50,616 nucleotides of DNA, from the NCBI GenBank assembly GCA_938023075.1, contig CALHDG010000090.1:1-50616 (forward strand), given 5' to 3'. Every line of letters begins with the position of its first letter. Positions within the stretch are counted from its first letter, which is position 1. Shown here piece after piece: positions 27,794 to 36,252 of this stretch. A program made the position numbers and the translations under genes. The notes below the pieces were generated by a model. It made no database searches, was not told the DNA's origin, and was given only the letters and a program-made list of their open reading frames with translations. This DNA comes from an uncultured Chitinophagales bacterium (GTDB taxonomy: Bacteria; Bacteroidota; Bacteroidia; Chitinophagales; JAHDHT01).

Positions 27794-28135
27794 TAGATGT
27801 ATAAATCTTTGACTGATGAAGTAAAATTTTTGCTAATAGTCTTATATAAATGTTTTTAGTAAAATTCGGAAATTTTTGCTATTCTGCAAATATTTTCCAA
27901 GTAATATTTTTTTACTATCTAATAATTTTACTTCATTGCAATTACTCATCATCTCGAAGTTTCGATACGCCTGCATTTGTGCCTCATCTTGACACAAATC
28001 TAATTTAAAATCTATCCATCATTTTAATGTTGAAAAACTACATAGTACAAATATACAATCTATCACGCGTATCTTGTTAGATTACTGAATATTTGATGTG
28101 ATGTTTTACTTTTAATAATCATCGTATTGCCATAG
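27794..28135. other. AT-rich intergenic gap between the R-M island and glycerate kinase
   Basis: 342 bp without a supported gene. It must contain the promoter of the minus-strand nuclease, but no TAnnTTTG box is obvious. ATTTGTG and CACAAAT near 27975-28000 form a 7-bp stem with an 11-nt loop, preceded by TCTCGAAGTTTCGATACG, a motif frequent in Bacteroidota intergenic repeats. Nothing else is seen. Confidence 0.5.
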
Positions 28136-29251
28136 CTATTTTAAAGATTCACAATGCGCTTCCCAATCAATCCCCCTCGCAATCCGCTCCACATAGGTTG
28201 CCGCATTTCGCATCGAATCTATATCATGTTCTGCAAGGGCAGAAACAGTATAAAGCGGAATCTGATGAAGAGCATCATCTCGAAGGCTGCTATCCCCAGC
28301 AATTAAAATTAAGGGTTTTTGATGTTTTAAACAAAGCTCCGCAATTTTACCGGGCACTTTACCTTGTAGTGAAGAAGCATCAATTTTGCCTTCGCCACTG
28401 ACCACAAGATCACTGGCTTCAAGTTGACTTTCTAAGTTAGATAGCTTTGCCAGATAGTCAAAGCCGTTAAGGAGTTGAGCATCAAATAAGGCAAACAAAC
28501 CACCGGCAATACCACCGGCTGCGCCGCCTCCCGGTATAGCATGAATATCAATAGTTGTTTGCTGTTGAATTAATTGAGCGATATGTTGTAAACCCATATC
28601 TAACAATTCTACGCTTGTTTGGTTCGCTCCTTTTTGCGGACCATACACATAAGCTGCCCCTTGTGGTCCGTACAATGGATTGGTTACGTCGCATAAAATG
28701 GCTAACTCAAAATTAATAAAAGCCTTTGTTTTTTCGTAGTGTGCAATAGCTAACAAAGTTTCACCGGTTGGTTGAATAGCTTGGTTTTGCTGGTTTAAAA
28801 AACGGTATCCCAATTCGGATGCAATGCTTAAACCAGCTTCGGTAGTTGCGCTACCTCCGAGACACAATACAATTTTTTGTGCGCCTCGTTCTAACGCATC
28901 TTTAATTAAAATACCCGTACCTCGATTATGCGTATACAAAGGATTGCGTTCTGCAGTTTTTAAATGAGCTAAGCCCGACGCGATAGCCAACTCCACATAA
29001 GCCACCTTTTGATGCAGTAAATAATAAGCCTTCATTGGCTTACCTAAAGCATTCATACTATTTACATATACTTTTTCTGCTTCAATGTATTGTTGTAAGA
29101 TAGACAGCGTGCCATCCCCTCCATCGGCAATAGGTATTTTAATGATGTTAGCAGTAGGATGAGCATGTTGAATTCCCCGTTCAATACTATCGCAAACGGC
29201 TTGTGCATTTAAAGAGCCTTTAAATTTATCTGGAGCAATTAAAATGGTCAT
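28136..29251 (-). CDS. Glycerate kinase
   Basis: A 371-residue kinase of the GarK/GlxK family (glycerate kinase type 1), phosphorylating glycerate with ATP in the cytoplasm. Motifs: the opening ILIAPDKFKGSLNAQAVCDS, IPIADGGDGT, the VLCLGGSATTEAG loop, and IPGGGAAGGIAGGL near residue 240. Length is typical. It starts 1 bp after the kmo stop, so the two are co-transcribed. Why a glycerate kinase should be linked to kynurenine hydroxylation is not clear. Codon use is less AT-biased than in the adjoining R-M island. Confidence 0.93.
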   Translation of the reverse strand: MTILIAPDKFKGSLNAQAVCDSIERGIQHAHPTANIIKIPIADGGDGTLSILQQYIEAEKVYVNSMNALGKPMKAYYLLHQKVAYVELAIASGLAHLKTAERNPLYTHNRGTGILIKDALERGAQKIVLCLGGSATTEAGLSIASELGYRFLNQQNQAIQPTGETLLAIAHYEKTKAFINFELAILCDVTNPLYGPQGAAYVYGPQKGANQTSVELLDMGLQHIAQLIQQQTTIDIHAIPGGGAAGGIAGGLFALFDAQLLNGFDYLAKLSNLESQLEASDLVVSGEGKIDASSLQGKVPGKIAELCLKHQKPLILIAGDSSLRDDALHQIPLYTVSALAEHDIDSMRNAATYVERIARGIDWEAHCESLK

Positions 29252-29252
29252 T

Positions 29253-30608
29253 TTATAAGGTAATTTGCTCCAACTGCTTCAACCATTGATGCAACTGTAC
29301 TGGTGCCAAACCCTCTTCAATTTTTTGGCGAAGGTCTGGCTCTTTTAAAATTTGTTGAAATAAAGCATCGTGCCGTTGACCTTCATGTAAAGCTGCTGCA
29401 TAAGGTTTTTGACTAAACGTCACCATACTATATAAAGGGCTATAATTTTCAGGAAAATGTTGTACCAACTGTTTTTCTATTTGCTTACGCAACAAGAAAT
29501 TGTCATCCGCTACCAAATCGCGCATTTCAATAAAGTTACGCATCGCTAAATCAGCAATAGCATCGGCATTAGCTTTTCGTGCTTTGCTAAAGGCTTGGGG
29601 AATTTGTTGCCAATCATCGTTATATTGATCGATCAATTCATTTAAAATGGTACAATCTTCAAAACCTGAATTCATTCCCTGCCCGTAAAAAGGAACAATG
29701 GCATGAGAAGCATCGCCCAGCAATATGGTTTGGTTTTTATGCCAAGGCGCACACTTAATGGTGATTAATGAAGATGTTGGATTTTTTCTAAAATCGTTAA
29801 TTAAGTCGGGCATTAAGGCTAGGGTATCTTTAAAATATTGTTCAAAGAAAGTTTGTATTTGTTCATCGCTTTGTAGTTGTGCAAAAGAAACGGCACCTTC
29901 AAAAGCCAGAAACAAAGTACAGGTAAAACTACCATCTAAGTTGGGTAAGGCAATCAGCATAAAATTTTTTCGGGGCCAAATATGCAAAGCATTGTTTGCT
30001 AATTGATGGCTTCCATCGGCATTGGCTGGAATTTCTAACTCTTTATAACCATGTGGTAAATATTGTTGCGAAAAATTAAAGCGACTGGTTTTTTGCATAT
30101 TCCATCTAACGGCACTAAAGGCACCATCTGCCCCAAAAATTAAATCACTTTGTACACTTTCAACTTCGTTTGTATTGGTGTGTTTAATTTGAAGTGTGCT
30201 GGTTTCAAAATCAACCTTTTTACAGTGTACATCAAAATGATAATTTACTTTTGGATCGGGCTCTGTAGCATTGATCAATTCCAAATTCAACAAGCCGCGC
30301 GAAATAGAATAGATCGCCTGTCCTTTATTTCCATAGGGTTGAAAGTTGGTATAACCGGCTTCATCGTGAATCATTCTACCCTCCATTGGCAAGGCAATTT
30401 CTGCCATTCGATCATCTAACCCAACACCTTTTAAAGCGCGCCAACCCCGGTCACTCAATGCCAAATTTATCGACCGTCCACCAATAAAGCCTTGCTGTCG
30501 CATATCTGGTCGTCTTTCAAAAACATCAACCGTATACCCTCTTTTCGACAAATACACCGACAATAACGAGCCAACTAATCCGGCACCTACTATGCTTACT
30601 TTTTTCAC
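29253..30608 (-). CDS. kmo: Kynurenine 3-monooxygenase
   Basis: A 451-residue FAD-dependent hydroxylase converting kynurenine to 3-hydroxykynurenine with NADPH and O2, a step of tryptophan breakdown and of the eukaryote-like NAD route found in some Bacteroidota. The Rossmann GAGLVG (8-13) is followed by FERRPD and the family-typical GRSINLALSDRGWRAL. The second FAD motif ILLGDASHAIVPFYGQGMNSGFEDC is diagnostic. GTG start at 30608. Other kynurenine genes are not in the window. Downstream glycerate kinase is 1 bp away. Confidence 0.93.
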   Translation of the reverse strand: MKKVSIVGAGLVGSLLSVYLSKRGYTVDVFERRPDMRQQGFIGGRSINLALSDRGWRALKGVGLDDRMAEIALPMEGRMIHDEAGYTNFQPYGNKGQAIYSISRGLLNLELINATEPDPKVNYHFDVHCKKVDFETSTLQIKHTNTNEVESVQSDLIFGADGAFSAVRWNMQKTSRFNFSQQYLPHGYKELEIPANADGSHQLANNALHIWPRKNFMLIALPNLDGSFTCTLFLAFEGAVSFAQLQSDEQIQTFFEQYFKDTLALMPDLINDFRKNPTSSLITIKCAPWHKNQTILLGDASHAIVPFYGQGMNSGFEDCTILNELIDQYNDDWQQIPQAFSKARKANADAIADLAMRNFIEMRDLVADDNFLLRKQIEKQLVQHFPENYSPLYSMVTFSQKPYAAALHEGQRHDALFQQILKEPDLRQKIEEGLAPVQLHQWLKQLEQITL

Positions 30609-30702
30609 AGGTTAAATGTACTGTTTTTTTGGGAGACGCCAGAGGTTAGATACGAGATGACAGACTTTGTGATTTACATTTTTGGAATTTGAAATTTGCG
30701 TA

Positions 30703-30733
30703 TTGGATTTTGAAATTTTAACCACTACCTTTG
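30703..30733 (+). promoter_or_regulatory. Bacteroidota-type promoter of the heme A synthase gene
   Basis: TTG at 30703-30705 and TACCTTTG at 30726-30733 are separated by 20 bp, an exact -33/-7 pair for the Bacteroidota housekeeping sigma factor. The ATG follows only 7 bp later, so transcription may start at or very near the start codon. Confidence 0.65.
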
Positions 30734-30740
30734 TAGTACG

Positions 30741-31775
30741 ATGAATGAAAAACAAAGAACCGCTATCAACAGGTTTTTGTTATTGATGTTGGGGATCATT
30801 TTTATACAGGTTGCCATTGGTGGTATTACACGCTTAACCGATTCCGGTTTATCTATGACCGATTGGAAGCCCATTTTGGGTAGCATCCCACCGTTAAACG
30901 CGGCTGATTGGCAAGCCGCTTTCGAACAATATCAACAAATACCACAATACGATATTGTGAACAAAGGGATGAGTATAAGCGAATTTAAAGCTATCTTTTT
31001 TTGGGAATATTTACACCGAATGTGGGGAAGAGTCGGCTTTCTTGTCATTTTGATGGGCTTGGCTTATTTTGTGTTTAAACGCTATTTAAATATTAAATGG
31101 TTAAGCCGTTTTTTCATTTTAATTGTATTGTATGCAGCACAAGGGCTATTAGGTTGGATTATGGTAAAAAGCGGACTCAGCGAAAACATTAGAGTAAGCC
31201 ACTACCGGCTAACGGCACATTTGCTATTAGCTATTTTAATATTTTCTTATGTCGCTTGGCTGTTCAGCGAATTGGTCGCCATTCCGCAATATCATATAAC
31301 CAGCCGTTTAAAACCTTATTATACATGGGGTTTGGTTTTAATTGTGCTCTTAGTTATTCAAATTATGTATGGCGGTTTTATGGCGGGCTTACGGGCAGCT
31401 ATTCATTATGCCAGTTGGCCCCTTATGAACGGCAAATGGATACCCGACAACCTCTTTTTTATGAAACCCTTTATTAAAAATTTCGGAGAAAATATAGCTA
31501 CCATACAATTTATACATCGTGGTTTAGCCTATCTGTTATTTTTTGCTCTACTACAATATTGGTTCAAACTAAAAGACAAAATGAAACACAATTCCATACA
31601 CGCTTTACCCATTTTATTAAGCCTTCAAATTATATTAGGCATCGCCACATTATTGGCAGCCAAAGGTGGAGAAATCTCTATAGTATGGGGCGTATTGCAT
31701 CAAATCAATGGCTTGTTATTATTCACTAATTTTTTGTTCATTTGGTTTTTAATGCGGAAAAATATTTCGGTATAA
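30741..31775 (+). CDS. ctaA: Heme A synthase, COX15/CtaA family
   Basis: A 344-residue integral membrane enzyme with about eight transmembrane helices that oxidises the C8 methyl group of heme O to give heme A for aa3-type oxidases. Typical motifs: GGITRLTDSGLSMTDWKPI with a following IPPLN, EYLHRMWGR (heme-ligand His), and IQFIHRGLAYLLF. Length and topology match the long alpha-proteobacterial/mitochondrial COX15 type. It stands alone with its own promoter; cytochrome oxidase genes are not in the window. An element copy starts 16 bp after the stop. Confidence 0.95.
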   Translation: MNEKQRTAINRFLLLMLGIIFIQVAIGGITRLTDSGLSMTDWKPILGSIPPLNAADWQAAFEQYQQIPQYDIVNKGMSISEFKAIFFWEYLHRMWGRVGFLVILMGLAYFVFKRYLNIKWLSRFFILIVLYAAQGLLGWIMVKSGLSENIRVSHYRLTAHLLLAILIFSYVAWLFSELVAIPQYHITSRLKPYYTWGLVLIVLLVIQIMYGGFMAGLRAAIHYASWPLMNGKWIPDNLFFMKPFIKNFGENIATIQFIHRGLAYLLFFALLQYWFKLKDKMKHNSIHALPILLSLQIILGIATLLAAKGGEISIVWGVLHQINGLLLFTNFLFIWFLMRKNISV

Positions 31776-31790
31776 TATTAGAAGCGAATC

Positions 31791-31913
31791 GATCAACAAC
31801 TAAAAAACACCCGTCCCGCTTTCCACTCAAATGCTATTTGCTTGACTGCATAATCCGTGCTGCAAAATAGCATAACCGTTTCAATCGGGGCTAGTTTGCC
31901 AACTGTAAACTTC
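31791..31913 (-). repeat. Structured intergenic element, copy D of 7
   Basis: On the minus strand: GAAG, core 31813-31893 with TAGCCCCGATTGAAACGG, stem ATGCTATTTTGC / GCAAATAGCAT, TTGAGTGGAAAGCGGGAC, then TTCGCTTC after 24 nt. It is the copy with most drift in the AGCGG blocks (ACGG and AGTGG), yet its stem pairs. Its tail ends 15 bp from the ctaA stop on the opposite strand. Confidence 0.85.
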
Positions 31914-31935
31914 GTAGCAAGCCAACTATAGTTTT

Positions 31936-31970
31936 AAAGTTAGGTTTTTCAACAAACAATGCCTAACTTT
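31936..31970. terminator. Hairpin in the ctaA-molybdoenzyme gap
   Basis: AAAGTTAGG (31936-31944) and CCTAACTTT (31962-31970) are exact complements with a 17-nt loop. No strong T-run follows on either strand, so it may be a weak terminator or a leader hairpin of the molybdoenzyme gene, which starts 38 bp later. Confidence 0.4.
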
Positions 31971-32007
31971 AAATTCAAATCCCAATAATCATATAAAAAT
32001 TAAAACG

Positions 32008-34122
32008 ATGCAAGGCGTACAAACACATTACCGAACATGCAATATATGCGAAGCCATGTGTGGCATTGAAATTAAATATCAAGGTAAAGAAATTTTATCC
32101 ATTAAAGGCGATGAAAAAGACCCTTTAAGCAAAGGACATATTTGCCCGAAAGCAGTTGCTTTGCAAGACTTTTATCAAGACCCAGATCGCTTACGCCAAC
32201 CCATACGTAAAACCGAAACAGGCGATTGGGAAACCATTACTTGGAAGGAAGCGATCAATTTTGTCGCAAGCCGTTTTAAAGAAATTCAAGCAACCTATGG
32301 CAAAAATGCCTTAGCTACTTTTTTGGGCAACCCCAATGCCCATAATATGGGCAACACTTTTTTTATACCATTTTTACTAAAAGCAATTGGAAGCAAAAAC
32401 CGTTACAGTGCTTCTTCGGTTGATCAGTTGCCACACCACGTAGCCTCCAATTATATGTATGGGCATGGTTTGTTAAGCCCTATACCCGATATTGACCGTA
32501 CTGATTTTATGATGATGATCGGCTGCAATCCAATGGTGTCTAATGGCAGTATGATGACCGTACCTAATTTTCCTAAACGTTTAAAAAACTTGCAAGAACG
32601 AGGTGGTCAATTTATTGTGATTGATCCGCGAAGGACCGAAACAGCAGAACGGGCAGATCAACATTATTTTATCAAACCAGAGACTGATGCACTTTTTCTT
32701 GCTGCTGTTATACACACTATTTTTGAGCAAGAGGCAGTACAACTAAGGCATTTGTCTAATCAAATAAAAGGATTGGAGCAATTGAAAGCGGCGGTCAGTA
32801 ATTTTTCTCCTGAAAAGGTTGCACCAGTAACGGGTATTGCTGCAAAAGATATTGAACATATCGCGCAACAAATTGTTAGTGCCGAAAGTGCCACTTGCCA
32901 TAGTAGAATGGGCGCCTCTACACAATTGTTTGGTGGCTTGTGCCAATGGTTAACGCATGCCCTAAATATCATTACTGGTAATTTTGACCGAAAAGGTGGC
33001 ATGATGTTTACGCAGCCGGCTGCCGATCATATTATGGCAACTTCTAAAAAGGGGAAACCCAAAAGTTACGGCAGGTATCAATCAAGAGTAAGTGGAAAAC
33101 CCTACTATAATGGAGAGTTTCCGGTTGGCATCTTAGCGGAAGAAATTGAAACCGAAGGAGAAGATCAAATAAAAGCCTTGTTCGTAATTGCCGGCAATCC
33201 GGTGCTGTCTACCCCAAACGGTTTGCGTTTAGAGCAAGCTATTCAACAACTCGAATTTTTGGTGTCTATCGATATCTATTTAAATGAAACCAATCGCCAC
33301 GCCGATATTATTTTACCAGTGGCTACCGGTTTAGAATCTTCTAATTATGATGTCGTCTTTCAATCGATGGCAGTACGTAATACGGCAAAGTATTCGCCGG
33401 CACTTTTTCCAAAAGCAGCCGATCAACGATATGATTGGGAGGTGATTAAAGCCATCACACAACAATTATTAAATATACCAGATAATGGATTTACACCTGA
33501 GTTGATATTAGATCAAATGCTGCAAAGTGGCTATTATAGCAAAGAAGGCTTAAGTTTAGAAAAGCTGAAAGCCAACCCACATGGCGTTGACTTGGGTGCT
33601 TTACGACCTTGCATTGTAGAGCGTTTACAAACGGATGACGAATTGATTGACCTAGCCCCCGATTTATTTATCAATGATTTGAAACGCTTAGAAAAAACCT
33701 ATTTTGAGGAGGCTACACAAAATGCAAACTATCCTTTTGCGCTAATTGGCCGGCGTAACTTAAGGCATCACAATACATGGACACATAATGCAGAACGATT
33801 AAAACGCGGTAGAAATCAATGTACCTTGTTATTGCACCCGAAAGATGCCAACGAATTGGGTATTGAGGATGGTACTATGGCACAGGTAAGTTCAAAAACA
33901 GGCAGCGTAAAGGTTGCAATAGAACTTTCTGAAGACATGATGTGTGGCGTGGTTAGTTTACCGCAGGGTTGGGGCAGCCGCAAAAAAACAGGCATGAAAG
34001 TAGCGGCTTCTTATGGTGGCGTGTCTATAAATGATCTTACCGATGAAACCAGATTAGACGAACTAACCGGAAATGCTGCCTTAAATGGAACGCCGGTGAA
34101 AGTAGAAAGCCTAACATCTTAA
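32008..34122 (+). CDS. Molybdopterin-dependent oxidoreductase (bis-MGD family) with one [4Fe-4S] site
   Basis: A 704-residue enzyme of the DMSO-reductase superfamily. The N-terminal cluster site uses C11-x2-C14-x3-C18 and C46 (TCNICEAMCG ... HICPKA). It continues with the molybdopterin oxidoreductase core (ITWKEAINFVA, IDPRRTETAERAD, CNPMVSN, VIAGNPVLSTPNG) and a C-terminal dinucleotide-binding beta-barrel (ALIGRRNLRHHNTW...VSSKTGSVKV). No Tat signal is visible, so it is probably cytoplasmic. No electron-transfer subunit is adjacent, and the substrate cannot be told: candidates are assimilatory nitrate-reductase-like or formate-dehydrogenase-like enzymes. Confidence 0.88.
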   Translation: MQGVQTHYRTCNICEAMCGIEIKYQGKEILSIKGDEKDPLSKGHICPKAVALQDFYQDPDRLRQPIRKTETGDWETITWKEAINFVASRFKEIQATYGKNALATFLGNPNAHNMGNTFFIPFLLKAIGSKNRYSASSVDQLPHHVASNYMYGHGLLSPIPDIDRTDFMMMIGCNPMVSNGSMMTVPNFPKRLKNLQERGGQFIVIDPRRTETAERADQHYFIKPETDALFLAAVIHTIFEQEAVQLRHLSNQIKGLEQLKAAVSNFSPEKVAPVTGIAAKDIEHIAQQIVSAESATCHSRMGASTQLFGGLCQWLTHALNIITGNFDRKGGMMFTQPAADHIMATSKKGKPKSYGRYQSRVSGKPYYNGEFPVGILAEEIETEGEDQIKALFVIAGNPVLSTPNGLRLEQAIQQLEFLVSIDIYLNETNRHADIILPVATGLESSNYDVVFQSMAVRNTAKYSPALFPKAADQRYDWEVIKAITQQLLNIPDNGFTPELILDQMLQSGYYSKEGLSLEKLKANPHGVDLGALRPCIVERLQTDDELIDLAPDLFINDLKRLEKTYFEEATQNANYPFALIGRRNLRHHNTWTHNAERLKRGRNQCTLLLHPKDANELGIEDGTMAQVSSKTGSVKVAIELSEDMMCGVVSLPQGWGSRKKTGMKVAASYGGVSINDLTDETRLDELTGNAALNGTPVKVESLTS

Positions 34123-34169
34123 AAAGGTGTCAATGCCTGAAAGAGGTTGACCAAAAAAAGTCAATCTAA

Positions 34170-34326
34170 ATGTCAAAAAACAAGAATAAAGGAATCAAAT
34201 TTTAAGCCATCGTCAAAGTACAATCGTAAATTCAGTGTGGCATTTAAGAAAGCTAAAGTTAAAGAAATTGTAGAAAAACGAATTAGTATCAGACAATTTT
34301 GCAAACTTTACCAAGCTAGGTATTAG
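34170..34326 (+). pseudogene. IS3-like transposase OrfA remnant
   Basis: ATG 34170 gives MSKNKNKGIKF and then a stop. One base over, a frame from 34198 reads NFKPSSKYNRKFSVAFKKAK, VKEIVEKRISIRQFCKLYQ, then stops at 34326. This is the N-terminal helix-turn-helix start of an IS3-type OrfA (S.KY.rEFK...V..I..G..S...a...Y), about half length and frameshifted. No OrfB or clear terminal repeats are found. The 452-bp gap 34123-34574 otherwise holds AT-rich sequence. Confidence 0.6.
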
Positions 34327-34515
34327 AAATTTTTACCTATACTAAACCAACAATAAATTTAGAAAATTATGGACAATTGTCATTTTTAATGAATATTAAT
34401 TTATTAACTTTAATCAAACTATTTTAGGTATTGACAACTTCAACTTAATTAACTTATTTTCTTCGCAACCCTTACAATAATTCATCTATTAAAATGAAAA
34501 AGTAAATGCATTCAC

Positions 34516-34523
34516 TAAATTTG
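34516..34523 (+). promoter_or_regulatory. Candidate -7 box of the MBL-fold gene
   Basis: TAAATTTG matches TAnnTTTG and lies 51 bp before ATG 34575. No TTG is at the -33 position. Confidence 0.35.
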
Positions 34524-34574
34524 TAGCGTTAATCATAACTATCAGATAAACAAAATACCTAAACAAGTATAATT

Positions 34575-35210
34575 ATGAAGTTAAAACAATTTGCCTTTAA
34601 CGCTTACGCAGAAAACACCTACGTTTTAAGTGATGAAACCCATCAATGTATTATTATTGATCCGGGTTGTTACGATCAGGCTGAAAAAGACACCTTAGTT
34701 GATTACATTAATAAAGAAGCCTTGAAACCGGTACAGTTAGTAAATACGCATTGCCACATTGATCATGTTTTGGGCAACAAGTTTGTTGCCGATCAGTATC
34801 AATTGAAATTGGTCGCACATCAGTTAGAAGTTCCAGTATTGGCATCGGTTGCTAATTACGGTCCGTCTATGGGTTTTACGGTTGAGCCTTCTCCACCTAT
34901 TGAAGTTTTTATTGATGAGCATCAAAAAATACAATTTGGTAATACTACTTTAGATATTTTATTTACGCCGGGGCATTCGCCGGGCAGTGTTTGCTTTTAC
35001 CACCAAGCTACTAATACCTTAATTGGTGGGGATGTGTTGTTTCAAATGAGTATTGGAAGAACAGATTTACCCGGTGGTGATTATGATACATTAATCAACA
35101 GTATACAACAACAGTTATGGAAGTTGCCCGGTGAAACCATTGTCTATCCCGGTCACGGACCCTCTACTAATATTGCTTTTGAAAAAGCCAATAATCCTTT
35201 TTTACAATAA
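34575..35210 (+). CDS. MBL-fold metallo-hydrolase, glyoxalase II-like
   Basis: A 211-residue metallo-beta-lactamase-fold protein with the metal motif H59-C-H61-I-D63-H64 (NTHCHIDHVLGN), then TPGHSPGSVCFY, GGDVLF and the last ligand in VYPGHGP. These are the features of short glyoxalase II-like hydrolases (hydroxyacylglutathione hydrolase group lacking the C-terminal domain). The substrate is probably a thioester but cannot be fixed from sequence. Single gene, followed by two perfect hairpins. Confidence 0.9.
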   Translation: MKLKQFAFNAYAENTYVLSDETHQCIIIDPGCYDQAEKDTLVDYINKEALKPVQLVNTHCHIDHVLGNKFVADQYQLKLVAHQLEVPVLASVANYGPSMGFTVEPSPPIEVFIDEHQKIQFGNTTLDILFTPGHSPGSVCFYHQATNTLIGGDVLFQMSIGRTDLPGGDYDTLINSIQQQLWKLPGETIVYPGHGPSTNIAFEKANNPFLQ

Positions 35211-35219
35211 TACTCAGCT

Positions 35220-35267
35220 CATCCTCGTTTGCAACGAGGATGCCCGAGAAGTGCGTTTGTAACGCAC
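35220..35267. repeat. Two perfect tandem hairpins after the MBL gene
   Basis: CATCCTCGTT-TGC-AACGAGGATG (35220-35242) is a perfect 10-bp stem with a 3-nt loop. Eight bases later GTGCGTT-TGT-AACGCAC (35251-35267) is a perfect 7-bp stem, followed by six A. On the minus strand the second would have a T-run in front rather than after. They may terminate the MBL transcript, but the paired design looks like a dispersed repeat. Confidence 0.65.
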
Positions 35268-35285
35268 AAAAAATAGCCGGCTAAC

Positions 35286-35419
35286 GAAGCAGCGAACTGA
35301 CCAATCTAGCCCCGATTGCAGCGGTTATGCTGCCTGAAGTGTAAGATTTTGAAGCGTTGGCGCAGCATTTGAGCGGAAAGCGGGACCTAAGTTATTTAAA
35401 CACCACAAAGTTTCGCTTC
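35286..35419 (+). repeat. Structured intergenic element, copy E of 7
   Basis: GAAGC at 35286, core 35307-35386 (TAGCCCCGATTGCAGCGG, stem ATGCTGC / GCAGCAT, TTGAGCGGAAAGCGGGAC), then TTTCGCTTC after 24 nt, ending at 35419. The sequence continues with AGTGCCAACTATTTT and GTTTAGATAAAC (35457-35468), the outer end motif shared with the unit at 50099-50345. Confidence 0.88.
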
Positions 35420-35529
35420 AATAAAAAATGAAAAAGAAAGTGCCAACTATTTTATAGTTTAGATAAACATGTCAAATTTTAATTGGAAAAATTTTGCTAG
35501 CAAAATTTTGGTCGCAAAAATTGCGACCT

Positions 35530-36252
35530 CTACCCTTCGAACTGAATTTTAAACATAATGGTGCGCGAAAACAGTTTATCTAACACATTGCTATAGCGCA
35601 ATCGGTCGGTAGGCACATGAATATTGGGAATACCCTGCGAAATAGTGATTTCCGGTGCAAAAATAAAGAGGGGGAAAAAGATTTGACAGCCTATGCCATA
35701 ATCAGCAGATAAATCAAAACGACCTAACTTAACAATATCAAAAGCCTTTCTTTTCTTTGAGTTAGAGGCTAAATCGTAATCTAAACGGCCACCACCCAAC
35801 ACATAAAACCGGAAATTGTTATAGCGATCACTTTTAAATTTAAGCCAAAGTGGCGCTTGTAGCAATACCGATTCAATCCGTTTTTCAACAAATACATTAC
35901 CAACTTGCTTGTATTCTATAGGGCGATTACTAAATGCCACCCCTGGCGAAAAACGTAAATCAAAATGATTATTTAATCTTAAATTAGTTACAATAGCTAA
36001 ATTAAAGCCTCTGCCCTTTGGGGCGAGTACTTGTAAAATACTATCATCATTTACAAAATACTCCGATTGATGAATTCTAAAATTAGAATTGTTGTAGCCC
36101 ATCATAATACCAAAGTAAATCTTCTTATCATCGTGATTAGCACGGAACATTTGTGCCGAACTATTGGTATGTACAAAACAACCGACCAATAATAGAAAAG
36201 CTATTTTAAACCGGTATATATAGAGCTGATGCCAAATGTTTGTGGAATCCAT
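35530..36252 (-). CDS. porT: PorT/SprT-like T9SS outer-membrane component
   Basis: A 240-residue beta-barrel protein. The signal peptide spans about residues 12-34 (FKIAFLLLVGCFVHTNSSAQ). The mature part FGIMMGYNNSNFRI, FNLAIVTNLRLNNHFDLRFSPG and the closing MFKIQFE strand match PorT of type IX secretion, an outer-membrane-associated protein needed for cargo export. In Bacteroidota porT commonly lies directly after ubiE, as here. Its ATG lies 52 bp inside ubiE, so translation is probably coupled. Four predicted T9SS-type cargo proteins are encoded in the same window. Confidence 0.8.
   Translation of the reverse strand: MDSTNIWHQLYIYRFKIAFLLLVGCFVHTNSSAQMFRANHDDKKIYFGIMMGYNNSNFRIHQSEYFVNDDSILQVLAPKGRGFNLAIVTNLRLNNHFDLRFSPGVAFSNRPIEYKQVGNVFVEKRIESVLLQAPLWLKFKSDRYNNFRFYVLGGGRLDYDLASNSKKRKAFDIVKLGRFDLSADYGIGCQIFFPLFIFAPEITISQGIPNIHVPTDRLRYSNVLDKLFSRTIMFKIQFEG

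Noticed and set aside
32008-34122. Specific naming of the molybdoenzyme as nitrate reductase or formate dehydrogenase.
   Set aside because: The motifs show only the superfamily; no subunit or transport genes nearby decide the substrate.
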